A stretch of 64,000 bases of DNA. It comes from Candidatus Pantoea gossypiicola (GTDB lineage Bacteria; Pseudomonadota; Gammaproteobacteria; Enterobacterales; Enterobacteriaceae). Position 1 is the stretch's first letter; every line of letters begins with the position of its first letter. The notes beneath the pieces were generated by a model. That model had not been told where the DNA came from. It saw only the letters and a list, made by a program, of their open reading frames with translations, and made no database searches. The position numbers and the translations under genes are program-made. Positions 42,601-51,118 of this stretch are shown here, one piece after another. The stretch is taken from assembly GCF_008632075.1 (NCBI RefSeq), contig NZ_VWVM01000014.1, forward strand, positions 78,908 to 142,907, written 5' to 3'.

Positions 42601-45600
42601 GTAACCGTCTCCGACGGCGACACCGATCTCGGCACCGCCACCGTGGACGCGGACGGCAACTGGACCTTCACGCCGGATGCACCGCTGGCCGACGGCGAAC
42701 ATGCCCTGGTCGTTGACGGCACCGACGCGAACGGCAATGCGGTCAGCGACACCGTGAACGTGACCGTTGACACCAGCGAAACCGTGCCGGGCCTGACCGA
42801 CGACGCCGGTAACCCGGTCGCCGACGGCGCGACCACCAGCGACAGCACCCCGACGATCGGCGGCGGCGGCATGCAGCCCGGCTCCACCGTAACCGTCTCC
42901 GACGGTGAGACCGACCTCGGCACCGCCACCGTGGACGCGGACGGTAACTGGACCTTCACGCCTGACACCCCGCTGGCCGACGGCGAGCACGCCCTGGTCG
43001 TTGACGGCACCGACGCGAACGGCAACGCCAGCAGCAGCACCGTCGACGTCATCATCGACACCAGCGAAACCGTGCCGGGCCTGACCGACGACGCCGGTAA
43101 CCCGGTGGCGGACGGCGCAAGCACCAGCGACAGCACCCCGACGATCGGCGGCGGCGGCATGCAGCCCGGCTCCACCGTAACCGTCTCCGACGGTGAGACC
43201 GACCTCGGCACCGCCACCGTGGACGCGGACGGCAACTGGACCTTCACGCCTGACACCCCGCTGGCCGACGGCGAGCACGCCCTGGTCATTGACGGCACCG
43301 ACGCGAACGGCAACGCGGTGAACGACACCGTGAACGTGACCGTTGACACCAGCGAAACCGTACCCGGCCTGACCGACGACGCCGGTAACCCGGTCGCCGA
43401 CGGCGCGACCACCAGTGACAGCACCCCGACTATCGGCGGCGGCGGCATGCAGCCCGGCTCCACCGTGACAATCTCCGACGGCGAGACCGACCTCGGCACC
43501 GCCACCGTCGACGCGGACGGCAACTGGACCTTCACGCCGGATGCAACTCTCGCCGACGCCGAACACGCGCTCGTGATCGACGGCACCGACGCGAACGGCA
43601 ACGCGGTGAACGACACCGTGAACGTGACCGTTGACACCAGCGCCACCGTGCCGGGCCTGACCGACGACGCCGGTAATCCGATCGCCGACGGCAGCACCAC
43701 CAGTGACAGCACCCCGACCCTCAGCGGTGGCGGCATGCAGCCGGGCTCTACTGTGGTCATCACCGACGGCAACACTCCGATCGGCGAAGCTATCGTGGAC
43801 GCGGATGGCAACTGGACGTTTACGCCAGATACCGGGCTGGACGATGGCGAACATACGCTTATCACTGGTGGTATTGATGCCAGCGGCAACAACGTCAGCA
43901 ATTCTGTAGACGTCATCATCGACACCAGCGCCACAGCGCCGGGCATGACTGACGACGCCGGTAACCCGGTCGCCGACGGCAGCACCACCAGCGACAGCAC
44001 CCCGACCCTCAGCGGCGGCGGCATGGAGCCGGGTTCTACCGTGACAATCTCCGACGGCGAGACCGATCTCGGCACCGCCACCGTCGACGCGGACGGCAAC
44101 TGGACCTTCACGCCTGACACCCCGCTGGCCGACGGCGAACACGCGCTGGTCATTGACGGTACCAATGCCAGCGGCAACGCGGTCAGCGACACCGTGAATA
44201 TCACCGTCGACACCAGCGCCACAGCGCCGGGGCTGACCGACGACGCCGGTAATCCGGTGGCTGACGGCGCAAGCACCAGCGACAGTACCCCGACCCTCAG
44301 CGGCGGCGGCATGCAGCCGGGCTCCACCGTGGTGATCTCAGACGGTGAGACCGACCTCGGCACCGCCACCGTGGACGCCGACGGCAACTGGACCTTCACG
44401 CCGGATGCACCACTGGCCGACGGTGAACACGCCCTTGTGATCGACGGCACCGACGCGAACGGCAACGCAGTGAACGACACCGTGAACGTCACCGTTGACA
44501 CCAGCGCCACCGTGCCGGGCCTGACCGACGACGCCGGTAACCCGGTCGCCGACGGCAGCACCACCAGCGACAGCACCCCGACCCTCAGCGGCGGCGGCAT
44601 GCAGCCGGGATCCACAGTGACCGTCTCCGACGGCGACGCCGAACTCGGCACCGCCACCGTGGACGCCGACGGCAACTGGACCTTCACGCCGGATGCAGCT
44701 CTCGCCGACGGCGATCACGCGCTCGTGATCGACGGCACCGACGCGAACGGTAACGCCATGAGCGATACCGTGAACGTGACCGTCGACACCAGCGCCACAG
44801 CGCCGGGGCTGACCGACGACGCCGGCAATCCGATCGCCGACGGCAGCACCACCAGCGACAGCACCCCGACTCTCAGCGGTGGCGGCATGCAGCCGGGCTC
44901 TACCGTGACCGTCTCCGACGGCGACACCGAACTCGGCACCGCCACCGTCGACGCCGACGGTAACTGGACATTTACACCGGATACCGCGCTGGCCGATGGC
45001 GAGCACGCCCTGGTTGTCGACGGTACAGACGCCAGCGGTAACCATGTCAATGACACCATTAATGTCGTGGTGCAAACCGCGCCGTCTATGGAAATCGTTG
45101 ATGATAACGGCACCGCTATTCTGGATGGCGACACCATCAGTGACAGTACTCCAACGTTCAACGGTAAAAACTTTGAACCAGGAACCACTATTGTCATCGC
45201 TGACGGCGATACCACGCTGACCACTGTGACTGTAGGTGCGGATGGCAGTTGGACCTTCACGCCAACCGCTGGATTGGCTGACGGTGCGCATGCCATCGAG
45301 GTCACCGTTACTGATCCCCAGGGCGTCAGTGCCAGCGGAGTCTTCAACGTCACTGTCGATACCACACCGCCTGAAGGAGTTGATATCTCTACAGTCACAA
45401 TGGTCGATAACGACGGTGCCACTATCACCGCAGCCGGTATCACAGCAGATAATACGCCAACCTTCAGTGGCACAGCGCTGGAGCCGGGAGCGACCGTGAT
45501 TATTCGCGATGGTGAAACCGTATTGGGGGAAACCACGGTAAGCGAAGATGGCAGCTGGTCCTTTACGCCTTCAACCTCGCTTGACGATGGTGAGCATCAG

Positions 45601-48600
45601 TTCACATTCGAAGTCACCGATGCAGTCGGCAACAGCAGCGGTGTATCTGAAGCACTGGACCTGTCAATCTCCGCAACTAAAGGTATCAACACCGGTGTTG
45701 TGGTTACCGATGATGCCGGCAATGTGATTGTGAATGGTGAAGCCATTAACGACAGCACACCGACCTTTAGCGGTCAGGATCAGACGCCGGGTGTCACAGT
45801 CACCATCGCCGATGGTGAAACCGTGCTGGGCAGTGTCGTGGTTGCTGAGGATGGAAGCTGGAGCTTTACGCCTGACGCAGCGCTGGCTGACGGCGATCAT
45901 GCCTTGATCGTGACCGTAACGGATGCGGAAGGAAACACCCGTACAGACACCGTTAACGTCGTGGTCGATACCATCGCGCCAGAGATGATTGATCTGGCCG
46001 CAGTGGTCGTCTCTGATGATGCTGGCAATGCGTTAGCCGCTGGCAGCGCGATCAGTGACACCACGCCGACCTTCAGTGCCTCAGGACTGGAAGCAGGCAC
46101 CACCGTTATCGTTCGCGATAATGATACGGTACTGGGTGAAGCCCAGGTTGCAGATGACGGCAGCTGGTCATTCACGCCGTCTGAAGCCCTGACTGAGGGC
46201 GACCACAGCTTTACGTTTGAGGCAGTCGATGCTGCAGGTAACAGCAGCGGTGAATCTGAGGCTGTCAGCTATGTCGTGGATTCTGTTGCACCTGAAGGCG
46301 TGGACATTACTACCGTGGTCATCACGGATGAAGTGGGTGCGGCTATCGATACAGCAGAAATCCAGAGCGACAGCAAACTCACCTTTAGCGGTAGCGATCT
46401 TGAGCCGGGAGCCACTGTCACGATGTACGACAAGGGCCAGGTCGTCGGTGAAACCACCGTCGCCGAAGATGGCAGCTGGACTTTCACCGCCACTGACGGA
46501 CTGTATGATGGCAGCCATGAAGTGACCTTTACCGTCACAGACGCGGCAGGCAATAGCAGCGATCCATCCGGCACGCTGGATCTGAATGTCCAGGCTATTG
46601 TTTTGACGGCATCCGACAATGTCAGCTCCGGTGCTGCGGTAGGCTTTACCTATCCGATTGATGTTAATCAGGATCTTGGCACCGTTCTGAGCGACGGTGG
46701 GTTAATTGCGTTCAACAATAAGATCGTCAGCGATCCGATCGTGGTTGCAGATGGCACCATCATTGATCTTGATGTTACCGCAACCTCTTCCTCGTTCCTG
46801 AATATTGCCAGTAACTCAACACTGGTGTTGCAGAAGTATGACTCGTCCACCAGCACCTGGGTCACCGTTTCTGAGGATAACAGCGGAAATCTGTTTGGCC
46901 TGTTCGGACTGGGCGCATCAACCTCCACCATCACGCTGACCGGGCTGACTGCTGGCCAGTATCAGCTGGTGTATACCACCAACGGTATTAACGTCGGTGC
47001 TGGCTTTAATCTGGATGCCTCCAAAACCGTCTATACGCTGGCTGAACAGGGCACACCGACCGACTACACCACAGCAACCGGCAATGTGATAACAGATGTT
47101 GATAGCGTTTATGGTGCAGATGGTATTCCGCACAGTGCCTATACCTCTGTGAGCGCGGTGAGCGTCACCCACGCTGACGGCACCGTGACCTCTGTCACGC
47201 TGGATGCTACTACCAAAACCGCCACGCTGGTGGGTCAGTATGGCACGCTGGTCATTAACGCCGATGGCAGCTATGTCTATACCCCTATCTCATCCATGGA
47301 CAGCATCGGTAAGGTAGATTCGTTTACTTATACCATCACTGACTCTGCGACGGGTCTGAGCTCATCCGCCCAGATTCACGTGCAGATTGGTACAACAAAC
47401 GAAGCGCTGGATCTGAGCTGGGATGCTACCGATCCTTCTGCAACCGCCGTTACGGATATCGCTTCCAGCAATGAGGCCAATGCCAGCGTTACGGTGACTT
47501 ACGAGTCATCCAGCGCGACGGATACCGACGTTAAGCTGGTTGCAGGCGGGACCGAGAACTACAGTTCGACCTTTACCCTGGCAGGGAATGACGACCTGAT
47601 TACCGGTTCGCTGACGTTAACCACCGCATGGGGATTATTTGGTAACAACTTTGACTCACCATTGAACATCACCTATGCCGTGCAAATGCAAAACAGTGAT
47701 GGCACATGGACCACGGTGAAAACGCAGACTGCCGTCGTGGCAGCCGGACAGCACAATGAAGAAGTTATCCAGAACCTGGAGATGTCGTCGCTGCTGGACG
47801 GTCTGGGTGAAGGAACCTATCGCGTGGCGATTTCAACCACTGGTGCAACAAACGTGGTGAAACTGAATATGTCAGTTCAGACAGTCAGCCCCACCGAGTA
47901 CGTTATCACCGCGAATGAGGTCGCAACCGGCAACGTTCTGACCGACGAAGGCACAGACGGTGCAGTTGATAAACTCAGCTCTATCTATACACGGATGTAT
48001 GCCAAAGCCGGTGACAGCACCAGCGATGTAACGGTCGATGACAGCTATACCTGGGTCACCGAAAGTGGCGTCTCCATTGCGGGTCAGTATGGCACCCTGG
48101 TGATCTATAACAACGGTGCTTATACCTATACCCCTGCCACTACTACATTGCCAGCGGGCTCTGAAGACGTATTCACCTACGCGCTGAAAGGAGCTAATGG
48201 TGAAGTGGTTAATGCCACCGTCACGATCCATCTGGGCGTTGAGGTTGACGGCAGCAACGGCGGTGCATTGGTATTCCACGGCACCGAAGTCAACGATGTA
48301 TTTGATGTGTATGACACCAGCTTTGCCTCAGTAGATGGCGCGGCTGGCGATGACACGCTGGCATGGCATGGCAATGGCAAGCTGGTCTTGAGCGACGTCG
48401 CGGCGAAAGTCAGCAACATCGAATCGATCATGCTGACCTCAACCACCAGCAGTGACAACCTGGTACTGGATGCGCAGAGCGTAGAAGATGTGACCAGCGA
48501 AAGTAATGCGCTCTATGTTAAGGGCATCGCTGGCGACAGCGTGACGCTGGAAGGCACCTGGATCAACAGTGGCACGGTGATTGTCGACAGCATCACTTAC

Positions 48601-51012
48601 ACGCACTATACCAGCACCACCGCTGCCGGTACCCTGGTCGATATTTACGTGCAGCAGGGGATTAATCTTTCCTCGGTCACCTATACGGATAGCCAGAATG
48701 GGACGGAATATACCGTTACCGCTGCGCAGGATGTCACAGGTACGGCGAGCGACGATATCTTCAACGTGAGCGACACCAGCTTTACCCACATTGACGGGGG
48801 TGAAGGTCTGGATACGCTGGTGTGGAGCGGTACCGGCACCCTGACGCTCAGCGATCTGCAGTCGAAAATCAGCAACATCGAAGAGATCGAGCTGGTTAAT
48901 GACAGCGCAGTGAATAATCTGGTGGTCACCGCGCAAAACGTGGCGGACATCACCGATGCCGATAACACGCTGTTTGTTAAAGGTGCCATCACCGACACAC
49001 TGACCCTCTCTGGCAGCTGGACGCTGGCAGGCAGTGAAGTGGTCAACAACGTGGATTACGTCCATTACGTTGGTACCACCGCTGATGGTCAGACAGTAAA
49101 TCTCTACGTTGATCGCGACATGAAACTGAGCAGCACCGAAACCGCCTCTGAAAACAATGCGGCCGACGTGACCGGCGACGTTGCTCTGCTCAGTGACAGC
49201 GTGGCGCAGACCACCACGATGAACACTGCAACCAGCAGCTTTACCAGCGAGAGCTTCACGGTTAACAGCATCAGCGATCTGCAGGAGATTAACGTCAGCG
49301 TGACCGGGACGTCGATCAATGCCAAAAATACTGTTTCGGTGAACTGGTCGTTGCAGGTTTACAACGAGCAGACGCTGCGCTGGGACAACGTGACCAGCGG
49401 CACGCAGGCGATCACCAGTGGCAGTCCGCTGAATGTCTCGCTGGAGGGTCAGAATGCGGGAACCTACCGCATCGTGGTCGACAGCACGCAGTCCGGACAT
49501 CCCGGCTTCCTGTGGTCTACCAGCTATGACGCGCTCACCGTGAAAGTGGCAGTGAACATCGTCAGCACCACCGACTATAAAGTCAGCACCAGTTCCAGCG
49601 TCAATGGTTCGGTCTTTACCAGCGACAGCACCAGTGACAGTTCGCTGGTAGTGACGTCGATAACGGCGGGTATTGTGACCGGTGCGGCAAGCTATACGCT
49701 GGTTGCCGCTGCGGGAACCACTATCGCGGGGACTTACGGCACGCTGACGATCAAAAACGATGGCAGCTATAGCTACACACTGAATAGCGACTCGGTGATC
49801 AAACTGACCGGCAGTGAAGATTCATTCACCTATGTTCTGGCGGATGGAACCACCAAAAATCTGGTGATCACGCTGGGTGTCTCCGTGGATGGCTCTGAAG
49901 GTGGCGCGCTGATCTTTGCCGGTACCGTTGGCGATGACAGCTTCACCGTTCACGACACCCAGTTCACCTCGGTGGACGGAAAGTCCGGTCAGGATACGCT
50001 GGTGTGGAATGGCACAGGCGAGCTGAATATCAGTGAGATTGCGGACAAAGTGAACAATATCGAAATCATCGATCTGCAGGATAACGCCCAGGCAACGGCG
50101 CTGCTGATTAGTGCCGATGATATTGAGAAAATCACGGATGCTGACAATGTGCTGTATGTCAGAGGGGGCAGCAATGACTCACTCTCACTGCAGGGCGTGT
50201 GGACAGTTAACGGCGTGGAAACGCTGAATAACATCACCTACACCCTCTACACCAGCACGGCGCTGGATGGCACGGCAATCAAACTCTATGTTCAGCAGGG
50301 TCTGCAGTTCAACGAGGTGACAGAGCATCTCGGCGGTTCCATCGAGGATGTCTCCGCCGATCTGACCGTGGTATCGGTGAGCCAGAACGGTGAAACCACC
50401 GCGATTACTGACAGTGCCGTGAGCTTCAAAGGTGCCTACGGCACGCTGGTTATCGATGAAGCGGGTCACTACAGCTACGTGGTGGATGATGCGTATGCGC
50501 ACAGCGGTAACACTGACACCTTCACCTATGCCCTGTCAGACGGCAGCACTGACTCTCTGAGCTTCAACCTGGGCGTTGATGTTGATGGCAGCGAAGGGGG
50601 CGCAATTACCTTCACCGGCACCCGCGGTGCAGATGTTTTTGAAGTCTATGACACCGATTTCATCTCTATCAACGGTGCCGATGGTAACGATACGCTGGCC
50701 TGGCATGGCACGGGAACGCTGAACCTCAGCGATATCTCCGCCAGGGTCAACAATATTGAAACCATCGACCTGATGACGGATGCCGGAAAAGACAATCTGG
50801 TCGTAAGTGCAGAAAGTCTGCTGAAGGTAACTGATAACGATAATACGTTATATGTCAGAGGGGAAAATGGCGACACGGTGACGCTGAATGGTAACTGGGA
50901 GCAGGCAGACGGAATAGTGGCAAATGGGGTTAACTATAACCATTACACCAGTTCTGCAGCCGATGGCTCCGTGGTACAGTTATATATTGAAGACGACATC
51001 ACCATCGGATAA
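39655..51012 (+). CDS. bapA: giant BapA-type biofilm adhesin, type I secreted
   Basis: Protein of 3785 residues (Salmonella BapA is about 3824). Residues 1-~130 form a BapA-prefix-like domain (MKIQLIIKDTQGNVIAQHAL) without a Sec signal, then a Gly/Ala hydrophobic stretch (VYVAGGVLGGLAALIGVAAA) and a Ser/Asn linker. Residues 182-~1809 are 17 nearly identical 96-residue Ig-like repeats; ~1810-2312 are five diverged repeats. The C-terminal ~1470 residues hold beta-rich domains with four related modules (starting near 2865, 3029, 3412 and 3644; pattern DGSEGGA...VYDT.F.S.(D/N)GA.G.DTL.W.G) and end ITIG, the presumed secretion signal. It is exported by the downstream genes and should mediate cell-cell and surface adhesion. 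The ribosome-binding site (GGTGA) is weak. Confidence 0.9.
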   Translation: MKIQLIIKDTQGNVIAQHALQPGKSLALESMPQAASYEVHSVDGQPPQKIIASKANGQMKFKLVDDVTGEQYDIVLQNVSAEEMPVMTASGSDGVIYAYDYDAANSVYELVSTSSDPLIADNVYVAGGVLGGLAALIGVAAASNSGGSGGSGNNNSVAANEDNSAATSGDNSAASVIPATTPSLVDDAGNPVADGSATSDSTPTIGGGGMQPGSTVTVSDGETDLGTATVDADGNWTFTPDTPLADGEHALVVDGTDANGNASSSTVDVIIDTSETVPGLTDDAGNPVADGSSTSDSTPTIGGGGMKPGSTVTVSDGETDLGTATVDADGNWTFTPDTPLADGEHALVVDGTDANGNAVSDTVNITVDTSATAPGLTDDAGNPVADGSTTSDSTPTIGGGGMQPGSTVTVSDGETDLGTATVDADGDWTFTPDTPLADGEHALVVDGTDANGNAVSDTVNVTVDTSATAPGLTDDAGNPVADGATTSDSTPTIGGGGMQPGSTVVISDGETDLGTATVDADGNWTFTPGTPLADGEHALVIDGTDANGNASSSTVDVIIDTSETVPGLTDDAGNPVADGATTSDSTPTIGGGGMQPGSTVVISDGETDLGTATVDADGNWTFTPDAPLADGEHALVVDGTDANGNAVNDTVNVTVDTSETVPGLTDDAGNPVADGTSTSDSTPTIGGGGMQPGSTVVISDGETDLGTATVDADGNWTFTPDTPLADGEHALVIDGTDANGNAMSDTVNVTVDTSATAPGLTDDAGNPVADGSTSDSTPTLSGGGMEPGSTVTVSDGETDLGTATVDADGNWTFTPDTPLADGEHALVVDGTDANGNAVSDTVNVTVDTSATVPGLTDDAGNPVADGSTTSDSTPTIGGGGMQPGSTVVISDGETDLGTATVDADGNWTFTPDSPLADGEHALVIDGTDANGNAVNDTVNVTVDTSATAPGLTDDAGNPVADGATTSDSTPTIGGGGMQPGSTVTVSDGDTDLGTATVDADGNWTFTPDAPLADGEHALVVDGTDANGNAVSDTVNVTVDTSETVPGLTDDAGNPVADGATTSDSTPTIGGGGMQPGSTVTVSDGETDLGTATVDADGNWTFTPDTPLADGEHALVVDGTDANGNASSSTVDVIIDTSETVPGLTDDAGNPVADGASTSDSTPTIGGGGMQPGSTVTVSDGETDLGTATVDADGNWTFTPDTPLADGEHALVIDGTDANGNAVNDTVNVTVDTSETVPGLTDDAGNPVADGATTSDSTPTIGGGGMQPGSTVTISDGETDLGTATVDADGNWTFTPDATLADAEHALVIDGTDANGNAVNDTVNVTVDTSATVPGLTDDAGNPIADGSTTSDSTPTLSGGGMQPGSTVVITDGNTPIGEAIVDADGNWTFTPDTGLDDGEHTLITGGIDASGNNVSNSVDVIIDTSATAPGMTDDAGNPVADGSTTSDSTPTLSGGGMEPGSTVTISDGETDLGTATVDADGNWTFTPDTPLADGEHALVIDGTNASGNAVSDTVNITVDTSATAPGLTDDAGNPVADGASTSDSTPTLSGGGMQPGSTVVISDGETDLGTATVDADGNWTFTPDAPLADGEHALVIDGTDANGNAVNDTVNVTVDTSATVPGLTDDAGNPVADGSTTSDSTPTLSGGGMQPGSTVTVSDGDAELGTATVDADGNWTFTPDAALADGDHALVIDGTDANGNAMSDTVNVTVDTSATAPGLTDDAGNPIADGSTTSDSTPTLSGGGMQPGSTVTVSDGDTELGTATVDADGNWTFTPDTALADGEHALVVDGTDASGNHVNDTINVVVQTAPSMEIVDDNGTAILDGDTISDSTPTFNGKNFEPGTTIVIADGDTTLTTVTVGADGSWTFTPTAGLADGAHAIEVTVTDPQGVSASGVFNVTVDTTPPEGVDISTVTMVDNDGATITAAGITADNTPTFSGTALEPGATVIIRDGETVLGETTVSEDGSWSFTPSTSLDDGEHQFTFEVTDAVGNSSGVSEALDLSISATKGINTGVVVTDDAGNVIVNGEAINDSTPTFSGQDQTPGVTVTIADGETVLGSVVVAEDGSWSFTPDAALADGDHALIVTVTDAEGNTRTDTVNVVVDTIAPEMIDLAAVVVSDDAGNALAAGSAISDTTPTFSASGLEAGTTVIVRDNDTVLGEAQVADDGSWSFTPSEALTEGDHSFTFEAVDAAGNSSGESEAVSYVVDSVAPEGVDITTVVITDEVGAAIDTAEIQSDSKLTFSGSDLEPGATVTMYDKGQVVGETTVAEDGSWTFTATDGLYDGSHEVTFTVTDAAGNSSDPSGTLDLNVQAIVLTASDNVSSGAAVGFTYPIDVNQDLGTVLSDGGLIAFNNKIVSDPIVVADGTIIDLDVTATSSSFLNIASNSTLVLQKYDSSTSTWVTVSEDNSGNLFGLFGLGASTSTITLTGLTAGQYQLVYTTNGINVGAGFNLDASKTVYTLAEQGTPTDYTTATGNVITDVDSVYGADGIPHSAYTSVSAVSVTHADGTVTSVTLDATTKTATLVGQYGTLVINADGSYVYTPISSMDSIGKVDSFTYTITDSATGLSSSAQIHVQIGTTNEALDLSWDATDPSATAVTDIASSNEANASVTVTYESSSATDTDVKLVAGGTENYSSTFTLAGNDDLITGSLTLTTAWGLFGNNFDSPLNITYAVQMQNSDGTWTTVKTQTAVVAAGQHNEEVIQNLEMSSLLDGLGEGTYRVAISTTGATNVVKLNMSVQTVSPTEYVITANEVATGNVLTDEGTDGAVDKLSSIYTRMYAKAGDSTSDVTVDDSYTWVTESGVSIAGQYGTLVIYNNGAYTYTPATTTLPAGSEDVFTYALKGANGEVVNATVTIHLGVEVDGSNGGALVFHGTEVNDVFDVYDTSFASVDGAAGDDTLAWHGNGKLVLSDVAAKVSNIESIMLTSTTSSDNLVLDAQSVEDVTSESNALYVKGIAGDSVTLEGTWINSGTVIVDSITYTHYTSTTAAGTLVDIYVQQGINLSSVTYTDSQNGTEYTVTAAQDVTGTASDDIFNVSDTSFTHIDGGEGLDTLVWSGTGTLTLSDLQSKISNIEEIELVNDSAVNNLVVTAQNVADITDADNTLFVKGAITDTLTLSGSWTLAGSEVVNNVDYVHYVGTTADGQTVNLYVDRDMKLSSTETASENNAADVTGDVALLSDSVAQTTTMNTATSSFTSESFTVNSISDLQEINVSVTGTSINAKNTVSVNWSLQVYNEQTLRWDNVTSGTQAITSGSPLNVSLEGQNAGTYRIVVDSTQSGHPGFLWSTSYDALTVKVAVNIVSTTDYKVSTSSSVNGSVFTSDSTSDSSLVVTSITAGIVTGAASYTLVAAAGTTIAGTYGTLTIKNDGSYSYTLNSDSVIKLTGSEDSFTYVLADGTTKNLVITLGVSVDGSEGGALIFAGTVGDDSFTVHDTQFTSVDGKSGQDTLVWNGTGELNISEIADKVNNIEIIDLQDNAQATALLISADDIEKITDADNVLYVRGGSNDSLSLQGVWTVNGVETLNNITYTLYTSTALDGTAIKLYVQQGLQFNEVTEHLGGSIEDVSADLTVVSVSQNGETTAITDSAVSFKGAYGTLVIDEAGHYSYVVDDAYAHSGNTDTFTYALSDGSTDSLSFNLGVDVDGSEGGAITFTGTRGADVFEVYDTDFISINGADGNDTLAWHGTGTLNLSDISARVNNIETIDLMTDAGKDNLVVSAESLLKVTDNDNTLYVRGENGDTVTLNGNWEQADGIVANGVNYNHYTSSAADGSVVQLYIEDDITIG
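40198..45081 (+). repeat. seventeen tandem 288-bp repeats in bapA
   Basis: Units of 288 bp (96 residues) begin at P of P(G/S)L(T/V)DDAGNP. Unit 7 is one residue shorter and unit 17 three shorter, which agrees with the total span. The DNA is GC-rich and nearly identical between most units. Alternative blocks recur in a shuffled way: IGGGGM or LSGGGM, TVTVSDG or TVVISDG, NASSSTVDVIID or NAVSDTVNVTVD. Unit 13 has a distinct middle (ITDGNTPIGEAIV). Five further units (45082-46590) share only the fold pattern. Confidence 0.95.
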
Positions 51013-51029
51013 TTAATATCCGCATTAAA

Positions 51030-51059
51030 AGCAGGCTGGGTTATTTATACCAGCCTGCT
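51030..51059 (+). other. hairpin between the adhesin gene and its secretion genes
   Basis: AGCAGGCTGG and CCAGCCTGCT form a perfect 10-bp stem with a 10-base loop, 17 bases after the bapA stop and 59 before bapB. There is no U-run. It may be a partial terminator or a 3' stabiliser that sets a higher adhesin than exporter level. Confidence 0.55.
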
Positions 51060-51118
51060 ACTTCCCCGCGCTTTAATTCATCTTTTATGACGGAGATATA
51101 TTTAATTATCTAAACATC

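Noticed and set aside
41749..44142. 797-codon second minus-strand frame inside bapA
   Set aside because: Same cause as the 1554-codon frame. The Gly/Ala/Val/Arg-rich periodic product simply mirrors the repeats.
40023..44687. 1554-codon open frame on the minus strand inside bapA
   Set aside because: It is the antisense shadow of GC-rich 288-bp repeats, where strong codon bias keeps other frames open. It has no start signal and its product is repetitive Ser/Val/Pro-rich sequence.
40198..45081. Tandem repeats considered as a CRISPR array
   Set aside because: Units are 288 bp, contiguous without spacers and coding in one frame.
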